Below, one piece after another: positions 19,501 to 29,800 of a stretch of 64,000 bases of DNA. The notes below the pieces were generated by a model. The model had not been told where the DNA came from. It ran no database searches and worked only from the letters and a program-made list of their open reading frames with translations. How positions within the stretch are numbered: position 1 is the first letter of the stretch; every line of letters starts with the position of its first letter. Source of the DNA: an uncultured Pseudomonadota bacterium (GTDB lineage: Bacteria > Pseudomonadota > Gammaproteobacteria > Burkholderiales > Thiobacillaceae); contig CAILNT010000061.1 of NCBI GenBank assembly GCA_903835655.1, positions 1-64,000 of the forward strand, read 5' to 3'. The position numbers and the translations under genes are program-made.

Positions 19501-21750
19501 ATGCAGGACACTGAACAGCGACAACGGTTGCCATCGGCGAGCGACTGGCGGGCGGGCTTGCTGAATCCACGGGCCGGGGCCGTCGTTGCCTTGGGGCTGT
19601 TTGCCAGCGATGTGGGCTACGGTTTTCTCGCCTATGCGCCCCTCGGGCATGCCTTTGCCAATACCGGCATCGTCGCGGCTTTCCTGGCTTCGGTGCTGGG
19701 CACGCTGATCCCCGCTTTGGTGGGTAGATCCGGGCCCCTGTACGGCGGTCCGCGTCCGGCGCAAACCCTGATCTTCGCCGGTCTGATGGCCAGTCTAGCC
19801 GGCTCGGGCGGGGCGCGCGATATCACCCACGTCGTCTTTCTCGGCGTCGCTTGCGTCACGCTGGGCGGGTTGATCCAGATGGCGTTTGGCGCCCTGAATT
19901 TTGGACGGATCATTCGCTTCACGCCATTGCCCGTGCTCGCCGGATTTACCAATGGCGTCGCACTGTCGATGATGTTTGGTGCCATGTCGATGATTTTCTC
20001 CGGGGGAGGGACCATGGCCGGCACGGAAATCTCGGAGGTGCTGATCCGGTTGTTCGCGGTCGCGGCCTTGTTGCTCCTCATGGCGCGACTGCGGCTAGCC
20101 TTGCCGATGCTGCACTGGTCTCTGGTCGGCTTGCTGGCTGGAACGCTGTGCCATTTTCTGTTGACGCGCTGGGCGCCTGGCATGCCCCTGGGGGAAATGT
20201 TGCCCGCGGTGACCTCGCTGCACCCGGCCAGCGGCATCGCCGCCCTGGACTTCAACACGCCATTGGCATTCGACTGGCGGCACGACCTGGGAATGGTGAT
20301 GGCCCCCGCGCTGTCGCTGGCGACGCTCAATTCGCTCGAAGCACTGGTGATCGCCAATCAGCAGGATCTGGTCGACGGCACGCGTCACGACAGCAAGCGC
20401 CTGCTGCTCGGCCAGGGCCTGGCCAACTGCATCTGCGGCTTAGGTGGCGCGCTGCCCAGCGCGCCCTCGAATTCCCGCCAGTTGGTGTCGCGGCAGATGA
20501 AGGGGCGCACCCAGGTGGCCAGTATCACCTTCGCCTGTGTGATGTTCGTGCTGTTGCTGTTGACGCCGCTATTCGTCGTCTGGATTCCAAAACTCGCCAT
20601 AGCGGCGCTGCTGCTGTTCATGGCATGGAGCATTATCGATCCCTGGGCGAAGTTGCAGCTTCGTGCCTGGTGGCGCAAGGAGGGCAGCGCCGACTTCCAG
20701 ATTCAACTTCGCGGCAACCTGTCGGTGATGCTGGTAGTGATGGGCGTGGCCGTCTCGGTCAATCTGTTGGCGGCGATGGCGACGGGGGTGATGCTGGCCA
20801 TGGTGTTGTTCGTGCGTCAAAACAGCCGCTCCATCGTGTCCCGCGTCTATCCTGGTGACAAACGCCATTCCGCCGTCATGCGACCGCTGGCGCACATGGA
20901 AGCGCTGCGTCAGCATGGTGGACAGATCGCCCTGGTCGAGTTGTCTGGCCCGTTGTTCTTCGGCAGCGGTGAACTGCTGATGGATGAAATCGAGACGCTG
21001 GCCAATGGTGTGAGCCAGATCATTCTCGATTTCCGGCAGGTCGGCAGTATCGATGCGTCCGGTGCCGGGACGATCCAACGCATCGCCCGGCACCTGGAGA
21101 AGCACGGCGTGCGCCTGTCCCTATCCTCGATCTCGCCCGGAGATGCCCGCGGGCGGCAGATCGCCGAGTCGAGCATGCGCAACCGGCTGCCACCCCGATG
21201 CTGGTTCGACGACTCCGATCTGGCCCTGGAGTCGTCGGAGGACGCAATTCTGGAGGACCAACTCCGGCCGGATGCCGCGGTACCCGACCGCATCCACGAT
21301 CTTGACGCGCTGCGTGGCCTGGAGGATAGCCAGATCGCGCGGCTGCTCGAGTACACGCGGGATCACGCCTATTCCGAGGGAGAACACCTGTTCCGCCGGG
21401 GCGATCCTGGCGACACCCTCTACCTGCTGCTTTCAGGCCGCATCGAGATTCGAGTGCCGATGCATGGTGGCACAAGCTTCAAGCGGCTTGTCGTGCTGCG
21501 TGCCGGTGCTTTTTTCGGCGAGATGGCTATCCTGCGCGCTGCCGCGCGCTCTGCCGACGCCATCGCCACGGCCCATTCCACCGAGACACTCAGTCTGCAT
21601 CGTGGCGACCTGGAGCGCCTGCACCGTGAACATCCGGATATTGCCCTGACCCTGATGCGCAACATCGGCGCGCACCTGGCCGTGCGGCTCGCCTCGGTCA
21701 CGGATGAATTGCGCCACGCGCTAGCCGGCGCGCGCGCGGCAGAGGGGTGA
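19501..21750 (+). CDS. SulP family anion transporter with STAS and cyclic nucleotide-binding domains
   Basis: This is a 749-residue inner-membrane SulP permease. Transmembrane helices cover about residues 20-450, with the SulP mark PLYGGPRPAQTL in the second quarter. A STAS domain follows at about 465-565; it has SIDASGAGTI, whose serine is the usual regulatory phosphorylation position. A cyclic nucleotide-binding (cNMP) domain lies at about 605-735, with GDPGDTLYLLLSG and FFGEMAIL. The family moves sulfate, bicarbonate or other anions. The sulfur-oxidising context makes sulfate a possibility, but bicarbonate is equally plausible. The cNMP domain suggests gating by cAMP or a related ligand. 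A TATAAA-like -10 sequence lies near 19460. Confidence 0.9.
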   Translation: MQDTEQRQRLPSASDWRAGLLNPRAGAVVALGLFASDVGYGFLAYAPLGHAFANTGIVAAFLASVLGTLIPALVGRSGPLYGGPRPAQTLIFAGLMASLAGSGGARDITHVVFLGVACVTLGGLIQMAFGALNFGRIIRFTPLPVLAGFTNGVALSMMFGAMSMIFSGGGTMAGTEISEVLIRLFAVAALLLLMARLRLALPMLHWSLVGLLAGTLCHFLLTRWAPGMPLGEMLPAVTSLHPASGIAALDFNTPLAFDWRHDLGMVMAPALSLATLNSLEALVIANQQDLVDGTRHDSKRLLLGQGLANCICGLGGALPSAPSNSRQLVSRQMKGRTQVASITFACVMFVLLLLTPLFVVWIPKLAIAALLLFMAWSIIDPWAKLQLRAWWRKEGSADFQIQLRGNLSVMLVVMGVAVSVNLLAAMATGVMLAMVLFVRQNSRSIVSRVYPGDKRHSAVMRPLAHMEALRQHGGQIALVELSGPLFFGSGELLMDEIETLANGVSQIILDFRQVGSIDASGAGTIQRIARHLEKHGVRLSLSSISPGDARGRQIAESSMRNRLPPRCWFDDSDLALESSEDAILEDQLRPDAAVPDRIHDLDALRGLEDSQIARLLEYTRDHAYSEGEHLFRRGDPGDTLYLLLSGRIEIRVPMHGGTSFKRLVVLRAGAFFGEMAILRAAARSADAIATAHSTETLSLHRGDLERLHREHPDIALTLMRNIGAHLAVRLASVTDELRHALAGARAAEG

Positions 21751-21850
21751 GCGCCATCGCGCCACGCGATCCACTGGATAGGTCAACGAGCAAGGGGGAT
21801 GCCGATCCGTAAGGCAGGTACGTCGACCCTACCGTGGCAGGGTTCCACGT

Positions 21851-22633
21851 TCAATGATCGCTGGCCGCCGCCGCTCGGGCGGGAAACAGGGTGAAGAAGT
21901 TGCGGCTGCTGGCTGCGGCCACGTCCTCCAGGGGCAGCCCCTTCAGCAAGGCGATTTCTTCGGCCACGTGGCGCACATAAGCCGGTTCGTTGCGCTTGCC
22001 GCGATGTGGCATCGGCGCGAGATAAGGTGAATCCGTCTCGATCAGCAAGCGTTCCAGAGGCAGCCTGCGCGCGACCTCCTTCAAGTCCCTGGCGCTTTTG
22101 AAGGTAACGATGCCGGAGAGCGATATATAGAAACCCAGCGCCATCGCCGCCTCCGCAACTTCCCAGTTCTCCGTGAAACAGTGCATGACTCCGCCTGCAA
22201 GCTCGGCGCCCTCCTCCACCATGATCGCCAGGGTGTCCACCGCAGCGCTGCGGGTGTGGATGATCAGCGGCTTACCCGCAGCGCGGGCGGCACGGATATG
22301 GGTGCGAAAACGCGCGCGCTGCCAATCCACGTCCTCGCGTTTGAGGCGGTAGTAATCCAGACCCGTCTCGCCGATGGCGACCACCCGAGGGTGCGCCGCC
22401 AGTTCGACGAGTTCCGCCACGTCGGGCTCACGCCCCTCTTCGTGGTCAGGGTGCACACCGACCGAGGCGAATATGTTGTCATGGGCGCAGGCCAGGGCCA
22501 GGACCCGGGGGAAGTTTTCCAGGCTGACCGAAACGCAGAGCGCATGGCTCACCCGCGCGGCTTGCATGTTCGCGAGCACCGTATCCGCTGTGAAATCGGG
22601 GAAGTCGATATGGCAATGGGAGTCGATAAACAT
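21851..22633 (-). CDS. tatD: TatD family metal-dependent DNase
   Basis: TatD-family enzymes are TIM-barrel metal-dependent nucleases implicated in DNA repair and degradation. The 260-residue protein shows DSHCHIDF at the start (metal ligands), ASVGVHPDH, GETGLDYY, IIHTRSA, HCFT and ETDSPYLAP, in the expected order. The ATG at 22633 was chosen because the family begins with MFIDSHCH; upstream in-frame sequence belongs to pilZ. The order tmk-holB-pilZ-tatD is a well-known proteobacterial cluster. In E. coli the equivalent is ycfH. Confidence 0.95.
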   Translation of the reverse strand: MFIDSHCHIDFPDFTADTVLANMQAARVSHALCVSVSLENFPRVLALACAHDNIFASVGVHPDHEEGREPDVAELVELAAHPRVVAIGETGLDYYRLKREDVDWQRARFRTHIRAARAAGKPLIIHTRSAAVDTLAIMVEEGAELAGGVMHCFTENWEVAEAAMALGFYISLSGIVTFKSARDLKEVARRLPLERLLIETDSPYLAPMPHRGKRNEPAYVRHVAEEIALLKGLPLEDVAAASSRNFFTLFPARAAAASDH

Positions 22634-22644
22634 GGGAGGCAGGT

Positions 22645-23013
22645 CTACATGGTGTGCGTGTGGCGCGTGGCTTTCATGGCATTGCCGAGGATGCCCTCGA
22701 TCTTGACGCGCACGGTATTGGAGCCTTCGTTTTCGTCGAATTGCACGCCTATCCCCTGCTGCCGGTTGCCCTGGGCGCCCCCCGGAGTGATCCACACGAC
22801 CTTGCCGGAAATCGGCAATTTGTTGGGGTCGTCCAGCAGCGTGAGCAGCATGTAAACCTGGTCGCCAATCTGATAGGGCCGGTTAGTCGGGATGAACAGC
22901 CCCCCTTGCTTGACGAAGGGCAGATAGGCGGCATAGAGCGCGGTGCGCTCCTTGATGGTCAGGGAGAGCATGCCGGCCCGACCGCTGGCGAGGGGCTTCG
23001 GGGTCTCGCTCAC
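22645..23013 (-). CDS. pilZ: Type IV pilus assembly protein PilZ
   Basis: PilZ is needed for type IV pilus assembly and twitching. The 122-residue protein has the PilZ core LSLTIKERTALYAAYLPFV, GGLFIPTN, GKVVWITPGGAQGNR and GIGVQF. It lacks the arginine-rich RxxxR motif that binds cyclic-di-GMP in other PilZ-domain proteins, as is true of pilus PilZ. The GTG at 23013 overlaps the holB stop as GTGA, which decides this start. The holB-pilZ-tatD order is typical in beta- and gammaproteobacteria with type IV pili, which suggests the host makes such pili. Confidence 0.93.
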   Translation of the reverse strand: MSETPKPLASGRAGMLSLTIKERTALYAAYLPFVKQGGLFIPTNRPYQIGDQVYMLLTLLDDPNKLPISGKVVWITPGGAQGNRQQGIGVQFDENEGSNTVRVKIEGILGNAMKATRHTHTM

Positions 23014-24008
23014 GTCCGATCTCCCGCGATTTCTCCGTAACGGATGAGCCAGGATTCTAGCAACAACGGTGCATTCAGCGGATGTTGCAACCAGCGCCCG
23101 CCCAGGGCCAGTTCCCGCTGCAAGGCGAGCAGATCGGACAGCGCCGTGCCGGTGGCGATGCTGGCGAGGCTGGTGGCACGGCCCGGAAAATAATACGTCT
23201 GCCCGGCCAGGCTCTGCATCAGGAGATCGTGCACCCAGCGCGACAACCAACCCCAGGCTTCGGGGAGGGTGAGCGACTGCGCGGCCTGGCAGGCATCGAG
23301 GTGACGCGGCCGCGCCAGCAAGTCGAGGAAGGCCTCGCGCCGCGTCGCGCGTTCCGACTCGGCACAGGCCAGCGCGGCCAGCGGCGCGCCCCCTGCTTCG
23401 GCCAGTGGCGCCACGGCATCGGCCAGGCCCGCGGCGCGCAGCCAGGCGAGGGCGGCGTCGCGTGGTGGCAGGGGCACCGGCACCTTACGGCAGCGCGAAA
23501 TCACCGTAGGCAACAATCGCCCTGGCTGATGCGAGACCAGCAACAGCAGCACGCGTTCGGGCGGCTCCTCCAGGGTCTTGAGCAGTGCATTGGCCGCGGC
23601 CGGGTTCATGGACTCGGCCGGTTGAATCAGCGCTACCCGCCAACCGCCGCGATGCGCGCTGAGGCTGAGGAATTCGCCGATTTCCCGGATCGCATCGACC
23701 TTGATGACCCGACTGCCTTTCTTCGGCGCCTTCTTGGCCGGCGCGGCGTCGGCCTCATCGGCCTCCGCTTCCATGGGCTCCACCCGGCGGAAATCGGGAT
23801 GGTTGCCCTGATCGAACCAGTTGCAGGCGTCGCAGAGGCCGCAGGCGGCGTCCAGCCCGGGCTGCTGGCACAAGATCCAGCGCGCGAACTCGACGGCGAG
23901 GTCGAGCTTGCCCACGCCCGCCGGCCCATGCAGCAGCACGGCATGCGGCATGTGTTCCGGGTCGGTGCCGAGTTGCCGGAACAGCCCGAGATTCCAGGGG
24001 TGGATCAC
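23010..24008 (-). CDS. holB: DNA polymerase III delta' subunit
   Basis: HolB is the delta' stator of the sliding-clamp loader. The 332-residue protein shows [13 protein letters not shown] (Walker A-like), the zinc-binding cysteines in [28 protein letters not shown] and ISRCRKV. An alanine- and lysine-rich insert (about 80-97, [11 protein letters not shown]) lies in the region between the zinc module and the sensor part and is longer than in E. coli. Start and stop overlap tmk and pilZ by 4 nt. Confidence 0.95.
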   Translation of the reverse strand: MIHPWNLGLFRQLGTDPEHMPHAVLLHGPAGVGKLDLAVEFARWILCQQPGLDAACGLCDACNWFDQGNHPDFRRVEPMEAEADEADAAPAKKAPKKGSRVIKVDAIREIGEFLSLSAHRGGWRVALIQPAESMNPAAANALLKTLEEPPERVLLLLVSHQPGRLLPTVISRCRKVPVPLPPRDAALAWLRAAGLADAVAPLAEAGGAPLAALACAESERATRREAFLDLLARPRHLDACQAAQSLTLPEAWGWLSRWVHDLLMQSLAGQTYYFPGRATSLASIATGTALSDLLALQRELALGGRWLQHPLNAPLLLESWLIRYGEIAGDRT

Positions 24009-24613
24009 GCCAACTTCTCCAGTATTCCGGCCAACTGGACGCGCACCGCGGCGATGCTGCGGCTGCCGTCGATCACACGGATGCGCCGCGGGTGCATGCC
24101 GGCGCGGCGCAGATAGGCCGCGCGTACGCGTGCGTGGAATTCGCTCTGCTCACGCTCGAAGCGGTCGAGTTCGCGCGCGTTGGCCAGGCGTGCCGCGGCG
24201 ATCTCGGTGGGCACGTCGAACAACAAGGTGAGGTCGGGTTGCAGATCGCCCTGTACCCAGTTCTCCAGCACTTCCAGACGCGCCTCGGGCAGGCCGCGGC
24301 CACCACACTGGTAGGCGAAGCTGGCATCGGTGAAACGGTCGGAGATGACGACCTCCCCCGCAGCCAGGGCGGGGCGAATGACCCGATCGAGGTGTTCACA
24401 GCGGGCCGCGAACATCACCAGGGCTTCGGTCTCGGCCGCCATGGCCTGGTGCAGGACGATCCCGCGCAGGCTCTCTCCTACGGGCGTGCCGCCCGGTTCA
24501 CGCGTCTGGTGAACCACCCGGCCGCGCTCGCGGAACCAGCCCGCCAGCCAGTCCAGATGACTGCTCTTGCCGGCGCCGTCGACCCCTTCCAGCGTAAGGA
24601 ACAGACCTGACAT
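24005..24613 (-). CDS. tmk: Thymidylate kinase
   Basis: Tmk phosphorylates dTMP to dTDP. The 202-residue protein has the P-loop [10 protein letters not shown], the DR(Y/F) segment ISDRFTDAS and the lid-type sequences [11 protein letters not shown] and [13 protein letters not shown]. The substrate aspartate sits in FEVDGAGK-like context. The ATG at 24613 shares one base with the mltG stop (TGATG), and the gene overlaps holB by 4 nt. Confidence 0.96.
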   Translation of the reverse strand: MSGLFLTLEGVDGAGKSSHLDWLAGWFRERGRVVHQTREPGGTPVGESLRGIVLHQAMAAETEALVMFAARCEHLDRVIRPALAAGEVVISDRFTDASFAYQCGGRGLPEARLEVLENWVQGDLQPDLTLLFDVPTEIAAARLANARELDRFEREQSEFHARVRAAYLRRAGMHPRRIRVIDGSRSIAAVRVQLAGILEKLA

Positions 24614-25599
24614 CAGCGCCCCCTCACATAACGGTTGACCGCGCGATTGTGCGCATCGAGATTGTCGGAGAACACGTGGTGGCCGGCGCCACGGGCGACG
24701 AAATACAGCGCCCGGCTGGTGTCCGGATTCAGCGCCGCGTAGAGCGCCGCCACGCCCGGCAGGGCGATCGGCGTCGGCGGCAGTCCCGCCCTCGTGTAGG
24801 TATTGAACGGAGTGTCGGCCAGCAGATCCGCCTTGTGCAGGCCGCCATCATAACGCGCTCCCAGCCCGTAGATGACGCTGGGATCGGTCTGCAAACGCAT
24901 GCCCAGACGCAGGCGATTGATGAAGACCGCGGCGATCAGGGGCCGCTCTTCCGGCGCGCCGGTTTCCCGCTCGACGAGGGAAGCCATGGTCAGGGCCTGG
25001 TCCGGCGTCCGGTAGGGCAGCCCGGGTGCGCGCGTCGCCCACGCGGCATCGAGTTGTCGGCGCATGGCGGCGTAGGCGCGCTTGTAGAGCGCCAGATCGG
25101 AGCTGCCCAGGTCGAAGAAATAGGTATCCGGAAAGAACCGCCCTTCCGCCTGCTGCTCACTGGCGCCGATGGCCGCCAGCAAACGGGCCTCATCCATGCT
25201 CGTGCTGTCGTGGCGCAAACCGGGATGGGCGTCCAGGGCGCGGCGCATCTCGGCGAAAGTCCAGCCCTCGGGCACGGTCAGCTTGCCCAGGACGGTCTCG
25301 CCGGCCGTGATCTTGCGCAGCAGGCCCAGCGGCGTGGTGGGGGCGTTCAAGGCATAACTACCCGCCTTGATCTCGGCCGCGGCCCCCCTGAAGCGGGCCA
25401 GCAAGACGAAGGCCCAGGGCCGCCGCAACGCGCCAGCCTGCGCCATGTCGTGCGCGGCGGTCTTCAACGAGCTGCCCCGATCCACCGAGAAAGCCAGAGG
25501 ATAAGGCCCACCTGGCATGGGTGAAGTGGCATACCAGGCCAGCCAGGCCGCCGCGCACAGCAGCGACAGGAAGGCGAGTCTGAAGGCCCCCTTAAGCAT
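24613..25599 (-). CDS. mltG: Endolytic murein transglycosylase MltG
   Basis: MltG cuts nascent peptidoglycan strands and limits glycan length at the inner membrane. The 328-residue protein has an N-terminal membrane anchor (about 8-26), then the YceG/LysM-like domain with [10 protein letters not shown], and the catalytic YceG domain with [26 protein letters not shown] (catalytic E), [10 protein letters not shown] and [14 protein letters not shown]. The ATG at 25599 overlaps the pabC stop by 8 nt. The order pabC-mltG-tmk-holB is conserved in many proteobacteria. Confidence 0.95.
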   Translation of the reverse strand: MLKGAFRLAFLSLLCAAAWLAWYATSPMPGGPYPLAFSVDRGSSLKTAAHDMAQAGALRRPWAFVLLARFRGAAAEIKAGSYALNAPTTPLGLLRKITAGETVLGKLTVPEGWTFAEMRRALDAHPGLRHDSTSMDEARLLAAIGASEQQAEGRFFPDTYFFDLGSSDLALYKRAYAAMRRQLDAAWATRAPGLPYRTPDQALTMASLVERETGAPEERPLIAAVFINRLRLGMRLQTDPSVIYGLGARYDGGLHKADLLADTPFNTYTRAGLPPTPIALPGVAALYAALNPDTSRALYFVARGAGHHVFSDNLDAHNRAVNRYVRGR

Positions 25600-26404
25600 C
25601 GAGCAGGGCGCGCAGGCGCGTGCTGGCCGCAGGCACCGGCCAGGTGCGTTCACCCAGGCGGGCGACGCGATGCAGGCCGATCACGCTGTTGCATACCATG
25701 ACTTCGTCCGCCGCGAGCACCTCGTCCAGGCCGAACTCGCTTTCCCGGACGGGGTAGCCGGCGGCGGCGGCCCGCCGCATCAGGCGCGCTCGCGTCACCC
25801 CGGCCACGCCGCAGCGGTCCAGGCGCGGGGTGCATAAATGCCCTTCCCGCCAGAACAAGACATTGCTCATGACGCCCGAGATCACTCGACCCGCTTCGTC
25901 GCGCAGCAGGCCTTCGTGGATGGCGGGGTCATTCCATTCGGCCCGCGCCAGGACGTTTTCCAGGCGGTTGAGGTGTTTGACGCCCGCCAGCAGGGGTTGT
26001 GCGCCCAGGCGCAGCTCGCACAGACGCAAGTTGAGGCCGGCCATAGGCCAGGCATCGCTCTGGGGAGGCGCGGGATCGTAGATCAGCATGCGGCAAGGCT
26101 TGGGGGTCTCCGGCGGGCGATAACCGCGCTGCCCGCCGCCACGGGTCAGGAGCAACTTGAGTACGCCGCCGGCGAGGTTGGCCGCCAGTTGCGCCAGATC
26201 CCCGCGCCACAGCGAGGCTTCGGGGAAATCCAGACCCAGGCGCGCGGCATCGGCGGCAAATCGATCCAGCTGTTCCTCCCAGAGGCAGGGCCGCCCCCCG
26301 GACACACGTAGGGTGCGAAAGACCCCGTCGCCGTAGAGCAAGCCGCGATCCTGTGGGTCGAGCCCAGCCCCCGCGAACCCATTGACGAGGCAGACCGCGC
26401 TCAA
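25592..26404 (-). CDS. pabC: Aminodeoxychorismate lyase
   Basis: PabC converts 4-amino-4-deoxychorismate to p-aminobenzoate and pyruvate in folate synthesis. It is a PLP fold IV enzyme. The 270-residue protein has [13 protein letters not shown] at the start, the PLP lysine in [16 protein letters not shown], and VMSNVLFW and VTRARLM near the end. I chose the TTG at 26404, which overlaps the fabF stop as TTGA; a longer frame to 26515 lies inside fabF and is unlikely. Its place after fabF is the classical arrangement. Confidence 0.93.
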   Translation of the reverse strand: MSAVCLVNGFAGAGLDPQDRGLLYGDGVFRTLRVSGGRPCLWEEQLDRFAADAARLGLDFPEASLWRGDLAQLAANLAGGVLKLLLTRGGGQRGYRPPETPKPCRMLIYDPAPPQSDAWPMAGLNLRLCELRLGAQPLLAGVKHLNRLENVLARAEWNDPAIHEGLLRDEAGRVISGVMSNVLFWREGHLCTPRLDRCGVAGVTRARLMRRAAAAGYPVRESEFGLDEVLAADEVMVCNSVIGLHRVARLGERTWPVPAASTRLRALLDA

Positions 26405-27639
26405 GTCCGGGCGAAGATGAGGGTGCCGTTGGTGCCACCGAAACCGAAGGAATTGGACAAGGCCACGTTCACCCGAGCCGCGCGCGCCGTGTTGGGCACG
26501 TAATCGAGATCGCAACCCACGTCCGGTTCGTCGAGGTTGAGAGTCGGCGGCACGACCTGATGCGCCAGCGCCAGCACCGAGAACACCGCCTCGACGCCAC
26601 CGGCCGCGCCCAGAAGGTGGCCCGTCATGGACTTGCTGGAACTGACCATCACGCGGCTGGCATGCGTCCCCAGTGCCAGTTTTACCGCCTTGGTCTCGGC
26701 CAGGTCACCCAGGGGAGTGGAGGTTCCGTGGGCGTTGATGTAATCGATCTGGTCGGGGTTCAGACCGGCATTCTTCAAGGCATTGTGCATGCAACGGGCC
26801 GCGCCCGATCCATCCTCGATCGGCGCGGTCATGTGGTTGGCATCCGCGCTCTTGCCGTAGCCGACCAACTCGCAATAGATGCGGGCGCCGCGCGCCCTGG
26901 CATGTTCGTATTCTTCCAGAACCAGGACGCCCGCGCCCTCGCCCAGGACGAAACCATCGCGTCCCTTGTCCCAGGGGCGGCTGGCCGCCGCGGGATCGTC
27001 GTTGCGGGTGGAAAGTGCGCGCGCCGCCGCGAAACCGCCCACGGCCAGCGGGCAGATGCAGGATTCCGCACCCCCGGCGACCATCACGTCGGCTTCGCCG
27101 TACTCGATCATGCGTCCGGCCTCGCCGATGGCATGGGTGCCGGTGGAGCAGGCCGTGACCATGGCGACGTTCGGGCCTTGTAGGCCGTAAAGTATGGAGA
27201 GATGGCCGGAAATCATGTTGCTGATGGTCGCCGGGATGAAGAAGGGCGAAATCTTGCGCGGCCCTTGCTCCAGGTAAGTCTTGTGGGTTTCCTCGATCAT
27301 CGGCAGGCCGCCAATGCCGGAACCGATGTTGACGCCCATGCGCTCGCGATTGGCGTCGGTCACGATCAGTCCGCTATCCTTGAATGCGTCGATCGCGGCG
27401 GCCATGCCATAGTGGATGAAGACATCCATGCGCCGGGCATCCTTGGGCGTAAGGTATTTTCCCAGGTCGAAATTCTTCACTTCGCCCGCGATCTGGACGG
27501 AGAAGGCGGATGCATCGAAACGGCTGATGCGGGTGATCCCGGAGCGGCCTGCCACAAGATTGCCCCAGGCTTCATCCACGCTGTTGCCAACCGGAGAAAC
27601 GATACCAAGACCGGTGACTACGACTCTGCGCCTAGACAC
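26401..27639 (-). CDS. fabF: 3-oxoacyl-ACP synthase II (FabF)
   Basis: FabF elongates acyl-ACP chains by condensation with malonyl-ACP in type II fatty acid synthesis. The 412-residue protein has the Cys-His-His triad in [20 protein letters not shown] and [14 protein letters not shown], plus the gatekeeper-type [10 protein letters not shown] near the C-terminus. AGGAG precedes the ATG. It lies 101 nt after acpP, and a CCCCC-TTTT-GGGGG hairpin (27686-27700, minus strand) in the gap may lower readthrough and explain the high acpP to fabF ratio usual in this operon. Confidence 0.97.
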   Translation of the reverse strand: MSRRRVVVTGLGIVSPVGNSVDEAWGNLVAGRSGITRISRFDASAFSVQIAGEVKNFDLGKYLTPKDARRMDVFIHYGMAAAIDAFKDSGLIVTDANRERMGVNIGSGIGGLPMIEETHKTYLEQGPRKISPFFIPATISNMISGHLSILYGLQGPNVAMVTACSTGTHAIGEAGRMIEYGEADVMVAGGAESCICPLAVGGFAAARALSTRNDDPAAASRPWDKGRDGFVLGEGAGVLVLEEYEHARARGARIYCELVGYGKSADANHMTAPIEDGSGAARCMHNALKNAGLNPDQIDYINAHGTSTPLGDLAETKAVKLALGTHASRVMVSSSKSMTGHLLGAAGGVEAVFSVLALAHQVVPPTLNLDEPDVGCDLDYVPNTARAARVNVALSNSFGFGGTNGTLIFART

Positions 27640-27740
27640 TTGTGCACTCCTCGGAGGATAGGGTGTTGCGGGAAACCATAGCCGGCCCCCAAAAGGGGGG
27701 ACAGGCGCGGAGCCCGTCCCGGTACTCGAACTACGATGTC

Positions 27741-27977
27741 TTACTTGTTGTGCGCGTTGATGTAATCAACAGCCTGCTGCACGGTGGTGATCTTCTCGGC
27801 ATCCTCATCGGGAATTTCGCATTCGAATTCCTCTTCGAGAGCCATCACCAGTTCCACGGTGTCGAGCGAGTCAGCGCCCAAGTCGTCGACAAAGGAAGAA
27901 TCCAGCTTCACATCGGCCTCATTCGCGCCCAACTGCTCGGCAACGATCTTCTTGACACGCTCTTCAATATCACTCAT
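27741..27977 (-). CDS. acpP: Acyl carrier protein
   Basis: AcpP carries growing acyl chains on a phosphopantetheine arm. The 78-residue acidic protein has the attachment serine S37 in [12 protein letters not shown] and the typical start [15 protein letters not shown] lies about 8 nt upstream of the ATG. The 89-nt gap to fabG contains a TAGAAT sequence (28009-28014, minus strand) that could serve as the -10 element of an acpP promoter, which fits the strong independent transcription of acpP in other bacteria. Confidence 0.98.
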   Translation of the reverse strand: MSDIEERVKKIVAEQLGANEADVKLDSSFVDDLGADSLDTVELVMALEEEFECEIPDEDAEKITTVQQAVDYINAHNK

Positions 27978-28066
27978 CAGAAAACTCCGTTAGCATAAAA
28001 GCGGGGGAATTCTAGCAAACCCCCAACAAAAAAAATCAGACGACCACGATTTACCCGGAAAAGCTC

Positions 28067-28804
28067 TCAGTCCATGTACATCCCGCCATTGACGTGCAGG
28101 GTAGCGCCCGTCACATAGCAAGCCCCAGCGGAGGCCAGGTAGGCCACCGCATGGGCGATATCATCCGGGGTTCCCAACTTGCCGAGAGGGATGCGCTCCA
28201 GGAGTTTCTGGCGCGCAGCGTCAGGCAGGGAGCGAGTCATGTCGGTGTCGATGAAACCCGGGGCCACGCAGTTTACCGTAATGCCGCGACTGCCGACTTC
28301 CTGAGCCAGAGATTTGGAGAAACCGATCATGCCGGCCTTGGCCGCGGCATAGTTGACCTGACCGGCGTTTCCCGAGACCCCCACCACCGAGGCGATGCCG
28401 ATGATGCGGCCGTAACGGGACTTCATCATGGTCCGCAGCACTGCGCGGGAAAGGCGAAACACCGAAGTCAGGTTGGTCTCCAGGATGGCATCCCACTCTT
28501 CGTCCTTCATGCGCATCAGCAAGTTGTCGCGGGTGATGCCGGCGTTGTTGACCAGGATGTCGATGCGGCCATGCCGGGCGAGCAGGCCATCGATGCTGGC
28601 CGTTACACCCGCGGCGTCGGTGACGTCGAGCCTCAGGCCTTCGCCCTTCAGGCCGGACGCGGCCAGCGCGGTGGCGATGGCCATGGCTCCGGATTCGCTG
28701 GTGGCGGTGCCGATGACAAAAGCGCCGCGACGGGCGAGTTCATGCAGGATGGCCTGGCCTATGCCGCGCGAGGCGCCGGTCACGAGTGCGATCTTTCCGT
28801 CCAT
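28067..28804 (-). CDS. fabG: 3-oxoacyl-ACP reductase FabG
   Basis: FabG reduces 3-oxoacyl-ACP with NADPH. The 245-residue short-chain dehydrogenase shows TGASRGIG (cofactor site), LVNNAGITRDNLLMRM, the catalytic S-Y-K set in IIGIASVVGVSGNAGQVNYAAAKAG (given here only by its ends IIGIA and NYAAAKAG), and FIDTDMT. The start at 28804 follows the family N-terminus. fabD ends 10 nt upstream in the operon. Confidence 0.96.
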   Translation of the reverse strand: MDGKIALVTGASRGIGQAILHELARRGAFVIGTATSESGAMAIATALAASGLKGEGLRLDVTDAAGVTASIDGLLARHGRIDILVNNAGITRDNLLMRMKDEEWDAILETNLTSVFRLSRAVLRTMMKSRYGRIIGIASVVGVSGNAGQVNYAAAKAGMIGFSKSLAQEVGSRGITVNCVAPGFIDTDMTRSLPDAARQKLLERIPLGKLGTPDDIAHAVAYLASAGACYVTGATLHVNGGMYMD

Positions 28805-28814
28805 TTCAGATTCC

Positions 28815-29744
28815 TCAGGCTTGGGTTTTCGACAGGACTTCCGCCAGCGTGGCGGCATCCGCAATGGCCAGCGTGGGGATGTCGAGGGTGCGCTTGTTGA
28901 GGCCGGCCAGGACTTTACCCGGACCGCATTCGGCGATCAGCCGCACCCCCGCATCGCGCAGGGCGAACATGGATTCCACCCAGCGCACCGGGCTGAACAA
29001 TTGCCGCGCCAGCGCATCGCGAATCGCGTCGGCATCGGTGTGGGTGGCGACGTCGGCATTGTGGACCACGGGCAGGGCCGGTACGCGGATCTCGATCCCG
29101 GCCAGCGCCGCGCGCAGCTTCTCGGCCGCAGGTTTCATCAAGGCGCAGTGCGAGGGCACGGAAACCGGCAGCGCCAGGGCGCGCTTGGCACCCCGCTCCT
29201 TGGCCTGCGCCATGCCGCGCAGGACCGCGGCCTTGTCGCCGGCGATCACCACCTGGCCGGGCGAATTGAAATTGACCGCCTCCAGCACCTCGCCCTGGGC
29301 CGCCTCGGCACACACGGCGCGTACCCCGGCGTCATCCAGGCCGAGGATCGCCGCCATGGCGCCCACTCCCTCCGGCACCGCGGATTGCATGGCCTCAGCG
29401 CGCAGGCGCACGAGGCCAATGGCGGCGGCGAAGTCGATTCCGCCGGCACAGGTGAGGGCGGTGTATTCGCCCAGACTATGACCCGCCATGAACGCGGGTA
29501 CGGCACCGCCACGCGCCAACCAGAGGCGATAGAGCGCCACCCCGGCGGCAAGCATGGCCGGCTGGGTGTTCACTGTCTGATTAAGCACGTCCGCGGGGCC
29601 CGCGGCCACCAGATCCCAGAGATCGAAGCCCAGCACGGCGGAGGCCTCGGCGAAAGTGTCGCGCAGCAGCGGCTCGTCGCCATAAGCGGCCATCATGGCC
29701 ACCGATTGCGAGCCCTGGCCGGGGAATACGAATGCGAATTTCAT
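28815..29744 (-). CDS. fabD: Malonyl-CoA-ACP transacylase FabD
   Basis: FabD moves malonyl groups from CoA to ACP. The 309-residue protein has FVFPGQGSQ at the start, the nucleophile serine in MAGHSLGEYTAL, the arginine in LVRLRAEAMQ, and the histidine in VPSHCALM. The ATG at 29744 is preceded by AGGAG on the minus strand. The 56-nt gap to fabH contains a copy of a GC-rich motif (GGACCGAGACCCGCCCTAC, 29786-29804 region), possibly a short dispersed repeat. Confidence 0.96.
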   Translation of the reverse strand: MKFAFVFPGQGSQSVAMMAAYGDEPLLRDTFAEASAVLGFDLWDLVAAGPADVLNQTVNTQPAMLAAGVALYRLWLARGGAVPAFMAGHSLGEYTALTCAGGIDFAAAIGLVRLRAEAMQSAVPEGVGAMAAILGLDDAGVRAVCAEAAQGEVLEAVNFNSPGQVVIAGDKAAVLRGMAQAKERGAKRALALPVSVPSHCALMKPAAEKLRAALAGIEIRVPALPVVHNADVATHTDADAIRDALARQLFSPVRWVESMFALRDAGVRLIAECGPGKVLAGLNKRTLDIPTLAIADAATLAEVLSKTQA

Positions 29745-29800
29745 TGTGTCTCCTAGTAGGACCGGATTCATTCGGCCAGCACGGCGGACCGAGACCCGCC

